This document shows, one piece after another, positions 8,674 through 18,266 of a DNA stretch of 56,815 bases. The notes under the pieces were generated by a model that worked only from the letters and a program-made list of their open reading frames with translations, had not been told where the DNA came from and did not search any database. Each line of letters begins with the position of its first letter. Position 1 is the stretch's first letter. Position numbers and translations under genes: made by a program. This stretch comes from an uncultured Bacteroides sp. (lineage in GTDB: Bacteria; Bacteroidota; Bacteroidia; Bacteroidales; Bacteroidaceae). The stretch covers positions 1-56,815 of the forward strand of contig USCT01000011.1 of assembly GCA_900553185.1 (NCBI GenBank), in the 5' to 3' direction.

Positions 8674-11600
8674 ATGAAATTAACAAATCTAATACTAGAG
8701 GAAAGTAGAAAAAAATTTTCTCGGCTGCTGTGTGTCACCGCATTGTCTACATGTAGCCTCTTTGCTTACGCCCAACAACAGCCTGTCCGGCTGACAGGAA
8801 GTAACATCCCGTTGAAAAGTGTATTTAAGCAGATAGAGAAGCAGACGAAGCTTTTTATCGATTACAAATCACAGGACATTGATGACTCGCGTGTTATCCG
8901 GAATATGCCTGAAAAGGGTACGGTTCAGGAAGTGCTGGTGAAATTGTTGGACGGAACAGATTGCGTAGCAACTTACAGTAATGGGCATATTATCATCCGG
9001 AAACAGGTTGATACACAGTCTGGAAAGAAATCCCAAATGGTTAAAGGTACAATTGTGGATGCCTCGGGTGAACCTATAATCGGTGCGAATGTCGTGGTAA
9101 AAGGAACGGCGAATGGAACAATTACGGACATAGACGGTAACTTTTCTTTGGACACACCGGAAGGTTCTGTATTGCTGGTATCTTATATCGGTTATGTGAA
9201 TCAGGAAGTAAAAGTAGACAAGCAAAAGTTTTTATCAATTGTTTTAAAAGAAGATTCGAAAACTTTAGATGAAGTAGTGGTTGTAGGATATGGAACACAG
9301 AAAAAAGTTAATCTGACAGGTTCTGTTACCGCTATAAAAACGAAAGATCTGGAAAATATTCCGGTATCCAATTTGTCCAACTCACTTGCTGGCCGTGCTC
9401 CGGGGGTAACTATAACTAATAATTCAGGATTTGCAGGAGCATCTTCCTCTATTCGTGTACGTGGTAGTCAGGGAGAACCTCTTTATGTAATTAATGGTAT
9501 TATCCGGGATAAAACTGCATTTGATGCTTTGGATCCTAATGAAGTTGAATCATTGAACATATTGAAAGATGCAGCAAGTGCTTCTATTTATGGGTCTAAA
9601 GCTGGAAATGGTGTTGTATTAGTAACAACTAAAAAAGGTAGTATTCAAAAGCCTATGTTTCAATACAAAGCATCGTATACAACAGCTAATACAACTAGAC
9701 CGATACAAGATTTTTCGGCTACGGATGAATTGATTTTTCGGAATAAGGTAGCTATATATCAAAATAGTTTATTGGAAAATCCTGATCCTGATTTTCAGGT
9801 ACCGTATGGACCGGAAATATTTGATTACTTTAAGGACAAAAGTTATAATATTAATGATATAATTTGGCAGAATCCTTGGAATACCGATCATAATATCAGT
9901 GTTAATGGTGGAAATGATCGTATTACTTATTATGCCATGTTAGGGTATCATGGAGAAGAAGGATCTTATAAGAATACGAATTATAACCGTTATAACTTCC
10001 GGTCTGATGTAACTGCTAAGATTTCTGATGCGTTTAAAGTGAATTTTAATGTAAGTGGAAACCAAAGGGATTACAAGCGTTTTTTCTGGCCATACGACTA
10101 TGATCCTGAAAGTATGACATTAGGAGACTTTTATCGTACAACTTTTAATCAGTCCCGTTTACGTCCATGGTATGTTGATGAAGCAGGAAATCCGTCTGAT
10201 GAGGTTACGGATTATCCGGTCGGCCAAGTGGGGGAAATGGTCTTTGGAGATGGATATGAGAAAACGAAGGCTAGAAATGTCGAGGCTATTATAAAATTGG
10301 ATTTGGATTTGAATGAACTTGTTAAAGGTTTGTCGACTTCTGTAACAGGACAATATAATGTGTCAGATAAAAACAGAAAGCGTTTTGCTCCTTATTTGGA
10401 ATGGTACAATTTTCAACAGGCTTCAACAGAGAATCCGTTCATTCCGGCTCCTGTAGACCCTAACAGTAAAAGTATACATAATTTGGGGAATTCTTTCGAA
10501 AATATCCAAGAAAATGTATGGTTGGGACAAGATTTCCAGTTCAATTGGATGTTGAACTATGATCGGAAATTTGATAAACATCATATCAATGCAATGGTAG
10601 CATATGAAGTGGCTAAGTCAACATCGAAATATCTGACAGGAACGGCTGAAGATTTGCTGTCTTCTTCTATAGATCAGATATTCAATAGTTCATCAGATGC
10701 TTCTCATCGGAATTTTGACGGGTATGAAGAAGAAATGGCCCGTCTGTCATGGGTAGGACGTTTCAATTATAATTATGATGATAGATATATAGCTGAATTC
10801 TCTTTTCGTGAGGATGGCAATGCCAAATTCGGACCTGGGCATCGCTGGGGCTTCTTCCCTTCGGTATCTTTAGCTTGGCGTATATCTAATGAAAAATTCA
10901 TGAAATCTGCTACTTGGTTGAGTAATTTGAAATTGCGTGCTTCTTATGGAACAACTGGTGATGATACCGATACCAGTGTTTCAGATGGCACATTGGCTTT
11001 GTTTGGATGGAGAAATAAATTTCAAACCGCAGAAGGATATATGTTCGGAAGTGATTATTATACGGGAATCACTATAGGTGCTACTCCTAATCCATATTTG
11101 ACTTGGGCCACATTGAAATTATATGATGTCGGTGTTGATTTTGGGCTTTTCAATAATATGTTGGTTGGAGAATTTAGTTATTTTCATAAAGATAAAATGG
11201 ATATTTTACAACAACGTGTAGCTTCAGTCCCTGATACGTATGGTCGTTCGTTGGCTGCGGAGAACTATGCTGAACAAGTATGGAATGGATTTGAAGGTTC
11301 TTTGCGATATAATAATCATATTGGTAATGTAAATTATTCTGTAAGTGCTAATATGGGATATGTTATAGATAAATGGGTGACCTATGATGAAGCTGATAAC
11401 TTGCCAGAATGGAAGAGCCGTATCGGACATCCTGATGGTTATCTGACCGGTTATATTTGTGAGGGTATCATTCGTACTCAAGAGCAATTGGATGCCTTGC
11501 CAGAAGGGTTTACGCAGTTTGGTAAAAAGCCAAGATTAGGACAATTATTGTATAAAGATATACGTGGTGAAAATGAATCATTAGGGGCAGATGGTAAGGT

Positions 11601-12117
11601 GGATTCTAATGATTGGGATTATTTGTCTCGGAGGGCGACTCCACGTATTAATTATGGATTCGGATTAAGCCTTGAATGGAAAGGTTTATCTATAGAAGCT
11701 CTTTTTCAGGGAGTGGGAGGATATGATCGTATGATTAAGACAATCAATGGCGGAGGTGTATTTCAAGTGAGCGACCGTCCGTATTTTGAATTATGGGCTG
11801 GTGATGTATGGTCTCCAGAGAATACGGATGCCAAATATCCGGCAGCTACGGGTGAATGGTCGGAAGATTACGGAGCTGCCAATTCTACATTCTGGATTCG
11901 GAATGGTGCTTATCTACGTTTGAAGAATCTTAATATAGCTTATACATTTCCTAGAAAATGGTATCAAAGTTGGGGTGTGAATTCTATCCAGGTCTTCGGA
12001 AACGGTACCAATCTTTTTTCTATCGATGGCATGGATGAGATGGATCCTGAACAAGAAACATTGGACTCATATCCAATTATGCGTACATTTACTATTGGTT
12101 TGAATATTAACTTCTAA
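8674..12117 (+). CDS. SusC-like TonB-dependent outer-membrane transporter with STN signalling domain
   Basis: The protein has 1147 residues. The signal peptide ends at FAYAQ (about residue 34). An STN (secretin/TonB short N-terminal) domain lies at about 40-112 (GSNIPLKSVFKQIEKQTKLF). A carboxypeptidase-D regulatory-like beta domain lies at about 124-205 (DASGEPIIGANVVVKGTANG), followed by a TonB-box-like LDEVVVVGYGTQKK, the plug (to about 330) and a 22-strand barrel ending GLNINF, as usual for SusC. The STN domain is the feature that links such transporters to FecR and an ECF sigma factor, and both are present here. With the SusD at 12129 (11-base gap) it would form the TonB-powered glycan importer. 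Its sequence is more AT-rich than the flanking enzyme genes. No truncation is seen. Confidence 0.96.
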   Translation: MKLTNLILEESRKKFSRLLCVTALSTCSLFAYAQQQPVRLTGSNIPLKSVFKQIEKQTKLFIDYKSQDIDDSRVIRNMPEKGTVQEVLVKLLDGTDCVATYSNGHIIIRKQVDTQSGKKSQMVKGTIVDASGEPIIGANVVVKGTANGTITDIDGNFSLDTPEGSVLLVSYIGYVNQEVKVDKQKFLSIVLKEDSKTLDEVVVVGYGTQKKVNLTGSVTAIKTKDLENIPVSNLSNSLAGRAPGVTITNNSGFAGASSSIRVRGSQGEPLYVINGIIRDKTAFDALDPNEVESLNILKDAASASIYGSKAGNGVVLVTTKKGSIQKPMFQYKASYTTANTTRPIQDFSATDELIFRNKVAIYQNSLLENPDPDFQVPYGPEIFDYFKDKSYNINDIIWQNPWNTDHNISVNGGNDRITYYAMLGYHGEEGSYKNTNYNRYNFRSDVTAKISDAFKVNFNVSGNQRDYKRFFWPYDYDPESMTLGDFYRTTFNQSRLRPWYVDEAGNPSDEVTDYPVGQVGEMVFGDGYEKTKARNVEAIIKLDLDLNELVKGLSTSVTGQYNVSDKNRKRFAPYLEWYNFQQASTENPFIPAPVDPNSKSIHNLGNSFENIQENVWLGQDFQFNWMLNYDRKFDKHHINAMVAYEVAKSTSKYLTGTAEDLLSSSIDQIFNSSSDASHRNFDGYEEEMARLSWVGRFNYNYDDRYIAEFSFREDGNAKFGPGHRWGFFPSVSLAWRISNEKFMKSATWLSNLKLRASYGTTGDDTDTSVSDGTLALFGWRNKFQTAEGYMFGSDYYTGITIGATPNPYLTWATLKLYDVGVDFGLFNNMLVGEFSYFHKDKMDILQQRVASVPDTYGRSLAAENYAEQVWNGFEGSLRYNNHIGNVNYSVSANMGYVIDKWVTYDEADNLPEWKSRIGHPDGYLTGYICEGIIRTQEQLDALPEGFTQFGKKPRLGQLLYKDIRGENESLGADGKVDSNDWDYLSRRATPRINYGFGLSLEWKGLSIEALFQGVGGYDRMIKTINGGGVFQVSDRPYFELWAGDVWSPENTDAKYPAATGEWSEDYGAANSTFWIRNGAYLRLKNLNIAYTFPRKWYQSWGVNSIQVFGNGTNLFSIDGMDEMDPEQETLDSYPIMRTFTIGLNINF

Positions 12118-12128
12118 TACTTTGTAAC

Positions 12129-13856
12129 ATGAAAAAGTGTCTTAAATATATGTGTGTATTAACTGCTTTTAGTGGATTGATAAGCTGTACAGGTATTCTG
12201 GATATAAATGATTACCAAAATTATGCTCCAGACAATACTTGGAATGATGAGAAACTTTCTGAAGCTTATTTGGCTAATCTCTATTCTTTAACCTTTACAG
12301 GTTGGCCTGTTAACAGCAGTGGATTTTATACAGATGAGGTGAGCGGAATACTTCCTGTAGATTATGTGCAACCTAACAATGATAACTGTAAATATTGGCC
12401 TTATACTTCGATTTATAAGATTAATACGATGTTGGAAGGATTAGAAAACGGATCCTTGAATGAAGATGTAAAGAAAAGATTGAGAGGTGAGGCTTTATTC
12501 ATGAGGGCTTTTCATTACTTTAAAGCTCTGATTTATCATGGAGGTATACCTTATATTACTAAAGTGCAGAATAAAGGAGAAGATGATTTGGATGTAAAGC
12601 GTAATTCTACTGCAGAATGTTTTGATTTGATTGTACAAGACCTTGATGAAGCGATAGGTAGTTTACCTGAACATAATACAGGCAATGAATATGGACATGT
12701 AGATGCGTCCGCAGCATTGGCTTTTAAAGCAAAGGTCTTATTATATAAGGCTAGTCCACAGTTTAATCCTAAAAGCCTATATAATAATAAGTATGTGGAT
12801 GAAGCATTTGAGGCCAATAAATTGGCATATGAAACATTGTTGGAACGTGGCTATGGTCTGTTGGATGATTACACAGCTGTTTTTGAGACAAAAGGACATA
12901 AAGAGGCTGTGTTGCCTGTAATTTATAATAATCCTAATAAGAAAGATGGACGTAATGAACAGTCTTGTCGTCCATTGGAATTTTCAAAGGATAATACAGG
13001 GTATGACCAGGCTTCTTGGGACTTGATTGAAGCTTATCCGATGAAAGACGGAAAACCAATCGGAGAATCTGATAAGTATCCATATGATCTGCAAACATAT
13101 TGGAAAAATCGAGATCCACGTTTTGAGGCTTCTCAGGTCTGGAACGGATCTGTTTTTGAGTTAGCCGGTATTCAAGGCAGGAGACAATATACGGTTTATG
13201 GTATTGGGCTTTTGGATGATTGTTTTTATATTCAAAATGATCCAGGATATAAACGCACTGGCTTTTTTACACGAAAAGGTATAATGGAAAGCAACACACA
13301 AGCAGAAGTGAGAAATAATGATTATGATTGGCTTGAGATGAGATTTGCAGAAGTTATGTTCAACTATGCTGAAATTGCCTGTGCAAAGAATAATACAGAA
13401 GTAGGGTATGATGTCTTGAAACAAATTCGTAAACGTGCTGATATAGAACCAGGTGACGATAATATGTATGGATTAAAAGTTGGGATGAATGCCGAGGAGA
13501 TGAGACAAGCTTTGTTAGACGAAAAACGTATTGAATTTGCATTTGAAGGGCAAAGGTTTTGGGATTTACGGCGTAATCGCATGTTGAATGTCATAGATGG
13601 CATCCATAAATATGGATTACAAGGAGAATATAAAGGAGAAATTACTGAGGATGTGAAGGCTAAGGCTTCGCACTATGAATTGTTGCCGGAAGACTTTAGT
13701 TATAAAGTCATTGAGGTGTATAGTAATGGAGAAAAGGCAATGAGTGTTCCAGATACTTATTATTTCTTTCCAATCAAGCAGTCATCTATTGAAAGTAATC
13801 CTAATTTGGAGCAGAATTCTAATTGGGGTGGAACTTTTAATCCGGCATTGGAGTAG
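12129..13856 (+). CDS. SusD/RagB-family surface glycan-binding lipoprotein
   Basis: The 575-residue protein starts with a lipoprotein signal (lipobox GLISC, Cys at about residue 20). It then has the SusD pattern: an alpha-helical TPR-like N-terminal half containing LRGEALFMRAFHYFKALIYH and a C-terminal half with LLDEKRIEFAFEGQRFWDLR, ending PNLEQNSNWGGTFNPALE. It sits on the outer leaflet as a lid over the SusC barrel and captures oligosaccharides. The 11-base spacing to susC indicates translation from the same mRNA. The ligand cannot be read from the sequence. Confidence 0.96.
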   Translation: MKKCLKYMCVLTAFSGLISCTGILDINDYQNYAPDNTWNDEKLSEAYLANLYSLTFTGWPVNSSGFYTDEVSGILPVDYVQPNNDNCKYWPYTSIYKINTMLEGLENGSLNEDVKKRLRGEALFMRAFHYFKALIYHGGIPYITKVQNKGEDDLDVKRNSTAECFDLIVQDLDEAIGSLPEHNTGNEYGHVDASAALAFKAKVLLYKASPQFNPKSLYNNKYVDEAFEANKLAYETLLERGYGLLDDYTAVFETKGHKEAVLPVIYNNPNKKDGRNEQSCRPLEFSKDNTGYDQASWDLIEAYPMKDGKPIGESDKYPYDLQTYWKNRDPRFEASQVWNGSVFELAGIQGRRQYTVYGIGLLDDCFYIQNDPGYKRTGFFTRKGIMESNTQAEVRNNDYDWLEMRFAEVMFNYAEIACAKNNTEVGYDVLKQIRKRADIEPGDDNMYGLKVGMNAEEMRQALLDEKRIEFAFEGQRFWDLRRNRMLNVIDGIHKYGLQGEYKGEITEDVKAKASHYELLPEDFSYKVIEVYSNGEKAMSVPDTYYFFPIKQSSIESNPNLEQNSNWGGTFNPALE

Positions 13857-13914
13857 AAGATAGAATCAAGAAAGTTTTAAAGGTAATGTTTAATCTATTG
13901 ATTATTGAATAATT

Positions 13915-16389
13915 ATGTGTTTCGATAAAATAAAATATTTATATGTACTGGTCTTATTGTGTTTTTGCTCATGTGGTCAATCATATATAGAAGAAATAAC
14001 AACTGAGTATGCACAATTTAAGATAAATGATAAGGGCTATATTTGCCAGATTATAAATAGAGAAAATGGGAAAAATTATTTGCCAGAGGATAAACCGTCT
14101 CCTGTTCTACAGTTATATGATGGAGAAAAATATATTCTTCCTACACGTTTGAAGTCAGAAGGTAATAAATGGACTATCACATTTGAGAATAACTCTGAAG
14201 CTGTTGTATCTAAAGAAGTAAAGAGTGATAGTTATGTACGTTTGTCTTTACAGTCTTTGACCAATAGAGACAGTATCCAAGCGATAGCATGGGGACCTTA
14301 TTCAACAACTATTTCGCAATATATAGGTGAAACTGTAGGTGTGGTTCGTGATACTGTTTTTGCAATAGGTGTACAGGCTTTGAATATTTTTACAACAGAA
14401 GGTGTTCCTCATTTGGGAGACGATGCTACGGGAGCTTTTTACATTAATCCACTTCCTGGACAAACAGTTCCTGATGAATTGAAAGATCAGGTAGGTAAGA
14501 AAATTTCGGATATTAATGTGAATGAGGAAGGAGATATGCCTGAATATGTAAGGCAATGGCGTGGTAATGCTGCTGTTGAACGTCCGTATGGAAGTGATAT
14601 TCAGTTTGAAGCTCGTGATTGGAGGAAGGAGAAAGTAATTGATTATGTTGGAAGAAGACAGACTGTAACTGCATACGACCAGGATTTTATTGGTAGTGCT
14701 ATTGCTTTATTTGCTGTCCCATCATCAGAAGCTGTTGATGTAATAGGAAAAATCGAGTTACAGGAAGGTTTACCTCATCCATTAATTGATGGAGAATGGA
14801 TTAAAACGAGAGCTAATCAGAATCCGGCTTATATGTTATATGAAGGAAGTTCGCTGGATAATGCACTGAATTATGCAGATTCATGTAATTTTCATTTAGT
14901 TCATATTGGTGATATATTTAAAAGTTGGGGACATTTTGATTTGCATACATCACGTTTCCCTAATGGGGTAGAAGAAATAAAAGCTTTTACTGATAAAGCA
15001 AAAGCACGTGGAATAAAAATAGGAGTACACACACTGACTATGTTTACTTCTACACATGATGCATATGTTTCTCCTGTTCCTAGTGATAGTCTGGCTATTT
15101 CAGGGAGTAGTATATTGACAAAAGAAATTACGGATACAGACCGTGATATTGAAATAGAATCACCCGAATTTTTTACTTATTTGGGTGAAACTCGTTCAGC
15201 TAAGATAGGAACAGAAATCATCGGATATCGTGAAGTAACCAAAGAAAAGCCTTATAAATTGATAGATTGTACACGTGGACAGTTTGGAACTAAACCTTCC
15301 AATCATAAGTCAGGTGAAAAAATTGATAAATTGTTGAATAATTGCTACAGTGGATTTTTCCCTAATCTTGAGTTGAGTAATGTATATGGACAAAGATTGG
15401 CAGAAGTATGTAATGAAACTGGGATTGGTCTGATGGATTTTGATGGATATTATGGAGGCTCACCTACAGGTCATGGTTGTATGGGAGCATCAATGTTCTT
15501 AAAGCAATGGTTTGATAAATTGGATGAAAAGAATATGATTTCATGTGGTTCTTCTCCATTTCATTATTGGTGGCATATTTATTCTTTTATGAATTGGGGA
15601 GAACCATGGTATGACAATCTGAGACAGAGTCAAGTTAATTATCGGTTGGAAAACCAACGTTATTTCGAACGGAATTTAATGCCTGGTATGTTAGGTTGGT
15701 TTAAACTGGAACAAACCTATCGTCCTGAAGATATAGAATGGATTCAAGCTCGTAGCGCTGCTTTTGATGCCGGCTATCTGTTGCGTGTAGATGAAAGTGT
15801 AGAGAAAAATGGGTTTAAGAGCCAATTGTTTGAAGCTATTCGATCATGGCAAGAACTCAGGAACAGCCATTTGCTTACGAATTCGCAACGGGAAAAAATG
15901 AAAGATCCTAAGAATGAGTTTCATCTTGAGAAAACAGGTAGTAATTCCTGGAATTTGTATGAACTGACTTTGCAGTCAAACAATGTCCATAAATATCGTC
16001 AAGTACAGACTGGTGAACCACTTTTGAGTAAATTTGTTTTTGATAATCCATATGATAATCAACCTGTACAATTTTATGGAATGATTAAGGACGGTGGTGA
16101 TAAAACCGGTAAGATAAGTCATCTGAAAATATTGATAAATGGCAGTGCTACTATAGAAATTCCTGCAGAATTAAAAGAAGGTAATAAAATCTATTCGGAT
16201 GGAAAGAATATTTATGTATGTGATAATAATTGGTATACTCTTTTAAAATATCCATGTACTTCTTCTGCTTTATGGAGCAAGGGTAAAAATCAAGTGTCTG
16301 TACAATGCGATTTCTCATCACCCAATGCTCCTGTAGTGGATTTGGAATTTAAGGCTTTAGGAAACAAAGAGCAGATTACTGGGAAATAG
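13915..16389 (+). CDS. Surface lipoprotein, putative TIM-barrel glycosidase of unknown family (family Y, copy 1)
   Basis: The 824-residue protein has a lipobox (LLCFCSCGQ, Cys at about residue 20-21). Residues about 25-290 form a beta-rich domain starting YAQFKINDKGYICQI. A barrel-like region (about 300-640) contains a conserved acidic site GLMDFDGYYGG (Asp508, Asp510) and an inserted beta module around TRGQFGTKPSNHKSGEKIDK. A C-terminal beta-sandwich (about 690-820) completes it. It is clearly related to the protein at 42844, which has YYDFDGQEFFFHTG at the matching site but lacks the C-terminal sandwich. I cannot assign a CAZy family. The layout resembles clan GH-D enzymes, and Asp508/Asp510 are candidate catalytic residues. 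It follows susD after 58 bases, the usual place for a surface glycan-binding protein or surface endo-enzyme. Confidence 0.55.
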   Translation: MCFDKIKYLYVLVLLCFCSCGQSYIEEITTEYAQFKINDKGYICQIINRENGKNYLPEDKPSPVLQLYDGEKYILPTRLKSEGNKWTITFENNSEAVVSKEVKSDSYVRLSLQSLTNRDSIQAIAWGPYSTTISQYIGETVGVVRDTVFAIGVQALNIFTTEGVPHLGDDATGAFYINPLPGQTVPDELKDQVGKKISDINVNEEGDMPEYVRQWRGNAAVERPYGSDIQFEARDWRKEKVIDYVGRRQTVTAYDQDFIGSAIALFAVPSSEAVDVIGKIELQEGLPHPLIDGEWIKTRANQNPAYMLYEGSSLDNALNYADSCNFHLVHIGDIFKSWGHFDLHTSRFPNGVEEIKAFTDKAKARGIKIGVHTLTMFTSTHDAYVSPVPSDSLAISGSSILTKEITDTDRDIEIESPEFFTYLGETRSAKIGTEIIGYREVTKEKPYKLIDCTRGQFGTKPSNHKSGEKIDKLLNNCYSGFFPNLELSNVYGQRLAEVCNETGIGLMDFDGYYGGSPTGHGCMGASMFLKQWFDKLDEKNMISCGSSPFHYWWHIYSFMNWGEPWYDNLRQSQVNYRLENQRYFERNLMPGMLGWFKLEQTYRPEDIEWIQARSAAFDAGYLLRVDESVEKNGFKSQLFEAIRSWQELRNSHLLTNSQREKMKDPKNEFHLEKTGSNSWNLYELTLQSNNVHKYRQVQTGEPLLSKFVFDNPYDNQPVQFYGMIKDGGDKTGKISHLKILINGSATIEIPAELKEGNKIYSDGKNIYVCDNNWYTLLKYPCTSSALWSKGKNQVSVQCDFSSPNAPVVDLEFKALGNKEQITGK

Positions 16390-16532
16390 AGGCTTGACGA
16401 TTATCGATAAAATGCTATAGTAAAATTGCATGATTTAGAGATTCCTGTGTATGGATAAAAGACGAACTCCTTTAGGTATATTTATATAGGAATAACAGAT
16501 ATGCATATATAAATTGATTCGTTTTAACTTTT

Positions 16533-16598
16533 TCTCCTTGGAAATCATAATTAAAAAATGATAGAAATAATTTTTTAATATATTGGTTTTCAAGGAGA
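16533..16598. terminator. Long nested hairpin after the SusCD operon
   Basis: The outer arms TCTCCTTGGAAA (from 16533) and TTTTCAAGGAGA (to 16598) pair over about 12 bases including a G-T wobble. The inner arms ATTAAAAAAT (16550-16559) and ATTTTTTAAT (16570-16579) pair perfectly around a 10-base loop. T-runs on the right side and A-runs inside fit a terminator that can act in both directions. It sits in a 316-base gap without genes and probably ends or strongly reduces transcription of the sigma-SusCD unit. Confidence 0.55.
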
Positions 16599-16705
16599 TT
16601 TTTTAAAATTTATAATCTAATAATTAGCCGAATTATAACATTTTAAGCTATAGTTTGAATATGAATTTCAACTACTGATTGCGTAAATAACTTAAAAACG
16701 AATCT

Positions 16706-18214
16706 ATGAAAAAATATCTTCTTTTTATTTTGTCTTATAACATTGCCTTCATTGGGACAGAATTATCAGCCCGCGGGATGACTACTTCGTATGATTACAA
16801 TGCTGCTATCCATGAAAGTGGTGCTGTGGGTGATAAATATTTGGCAGCAAAAGGATTGGGAGAATTCCTTCATAAGTATGAATCGCAGTTGGTAAGATCT
16901 ACGGGAGGACCTTGTAAGATAGAAGGAGTTCCAGAATCTGTATTCGGAGGAGTTAGGATGGCGAAAGATGGTACTTTGTTTGTCTTTCTGCATAACACGG
17001 ATACGGGTAAACTCTGTAAAGGGAAGGCAACCTTATTGCCGGGAAAGATACAGTCGCCTCGGCAGGCGATGTATAATATCGATCAGAATGGGAATAAAGT
17101 ATTGATGCAAGTAGACGAATCCCAAAAGGGGGATTCTTTGGCTGTGTCACCGATACAGGTAACCTATGAGTTGGGTCCTTTGGATACGAAGGTGTTGGTA
17201 ATACCTGTAAAAAAGAATCCGGAGAAAGGTGTGTGGTGGCCTAAAAAACAATCTGCCATAGAACGTCCTTCTCGTTTACCTGCCCTGGTGCGCATCGCCT
17301 CGGTGAAAAGGAGGGAAGATTCGACAGAGAAAGCACAATGGAGTCCTTTATCTCGTTTGGTCTCTTTGCCTGATTTAGGCATTAATGATTTCCGGTATAG
17401 CCTGTACCGGGCCAAAGTGAACTTGAGCAGACAACAGGTGGAAAATGAGAAGTATCTGCTGTTCAATATGTTTACACGAGATATTGTATCTGTACAGGTG
17501 AACGGGAAGAATGTCGTCCGTCTTTTCCCTGACAAAGCTGATGCACAGACATGGACCACACGGAACTGTTTTGATCGTATACGTCCGGATGAGTATGACA
17601 ACCGGTTCGATGTTTCCGGCACCTTACAGGAAGGGGAGAATGAGATTTTGGTTGTCTATGAAAATTTGGGCCATGCCCACGGATATGTACCGATGGAGGA
17701 ACTTTCCGGAATCCGTGAAGCCGGGCTTTCCGTTTCGGAGACAGCTTTGTCGCATCCGCTTGAATGGGAATATGCTGCTGATGCGGCTGGTGTGACAGAA
17801 GGCTGGATTCTACCCCGATTCGACGATGGGGACTGGTCGGTGGTTCCGCTTGACATCCGTTCGGAGATTCCCCGGAAGGGAAACGGGATACAGCCGGTGG
17901 CAGAACAGGACGGGCTGCTGACTTGGTATCGTATCGAGTTTACCCTACCTTCTCAGAACCCCTCTGTCTGGATTCCCTGGCTGATGAGGATTAACGCTTC
18001 CGGCAACGGGTTCATGTGGTTGAATGGCCACAACATCGGCCGCCATTGGGAAGCCGGTCCGCAGCGGGAATTCTATCTGCCCGAATGCTGGTTGAATTTC
18101 GGTAAGGACAAGAAGAATGTCCTGGTTCTGGGCTTGCGCCAGACGGTCAACGGAGCCGTGATAAAGTCCATGGAAATAGCCCCTTATCGGGATGCTGCAG
18201 AAATGAAGGAATAG
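16706..18214 (+). CDS. GH35 beta-galactosidase lacking its catalytic barrel
   Basis: The 502-residue open frame begins with a signal peptide (MKKYLLFILSYNIAFIGTEL, SARG). It then enters directly the segment that in GH35 enzymes follows the (beta/alpha)8 barrel (MTTSYDYNAAIHESGAVGDK), and continues through the usual C-terminal beta domains, ending with WLNGHNIGRHWEAGPQREFY and LNFGKDKKNVLVLGLRQTVN. About 300 residues containing both catalytic glutamates are absent, so hydrolysis is not expected. A sugar-binding role or simple decay is possible. The clean in-frame join suggests an internal deletion. Degenerate copies of its 3' end occur at 24361-24487 and 28673-28801. Upstream is a 316-base non-coding gap with a terminator-like hairpin. 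Domain assignment rests on motif recognition. Confidence 0.8.
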   Translation: MKKYLLFILSYNIAFIGTELSARGMTTSYDYNAAIHESGAVGDKYLAAKGLGEFLHKYESQLVRSTGGPCKIEGVPESVFGGVRMAKDGTLFVFLHNTDTGKLCKGKATLLPGKIQSPRQAMYNIDQNGNKVLMQVDESQKGDSLAVSPIQVTYELGPLDTKVLVIPVKKNPEKGVWWPKKQSAIERPSRLPALVRIASVKRREDSTEKAQWSPLSRLVSLPDLGINDFRYSLYRAKVNLSRQQVENEKYLLFNMFTRDIVSVQVNGKNVVRLFPDKADAQTWTTRNCFDRIRPDEYDNRFDVSGTLQEGENEILVVYENLGHAHGYVPMEELSGIREAGLSVSETALSHPLEWEYAADAAGVTEGWILPRFDDGDWSVVPLDIRSEIPRKGNGIQPVAEQDGLLTWYRIEFTLPSQNPSVWIPWLMRINASGNGFMWLNGHNIGRHWEAGPQREFYLPECWLNFGKDKKNVLVLGLRQTVNGAVIKSMEIAPYRDAAEMKE

Positions 18215-18266
18215 GAATCCGGACAAATGGAGAAGTTTAATAAAGATCAATCACCGTATAAATAAA

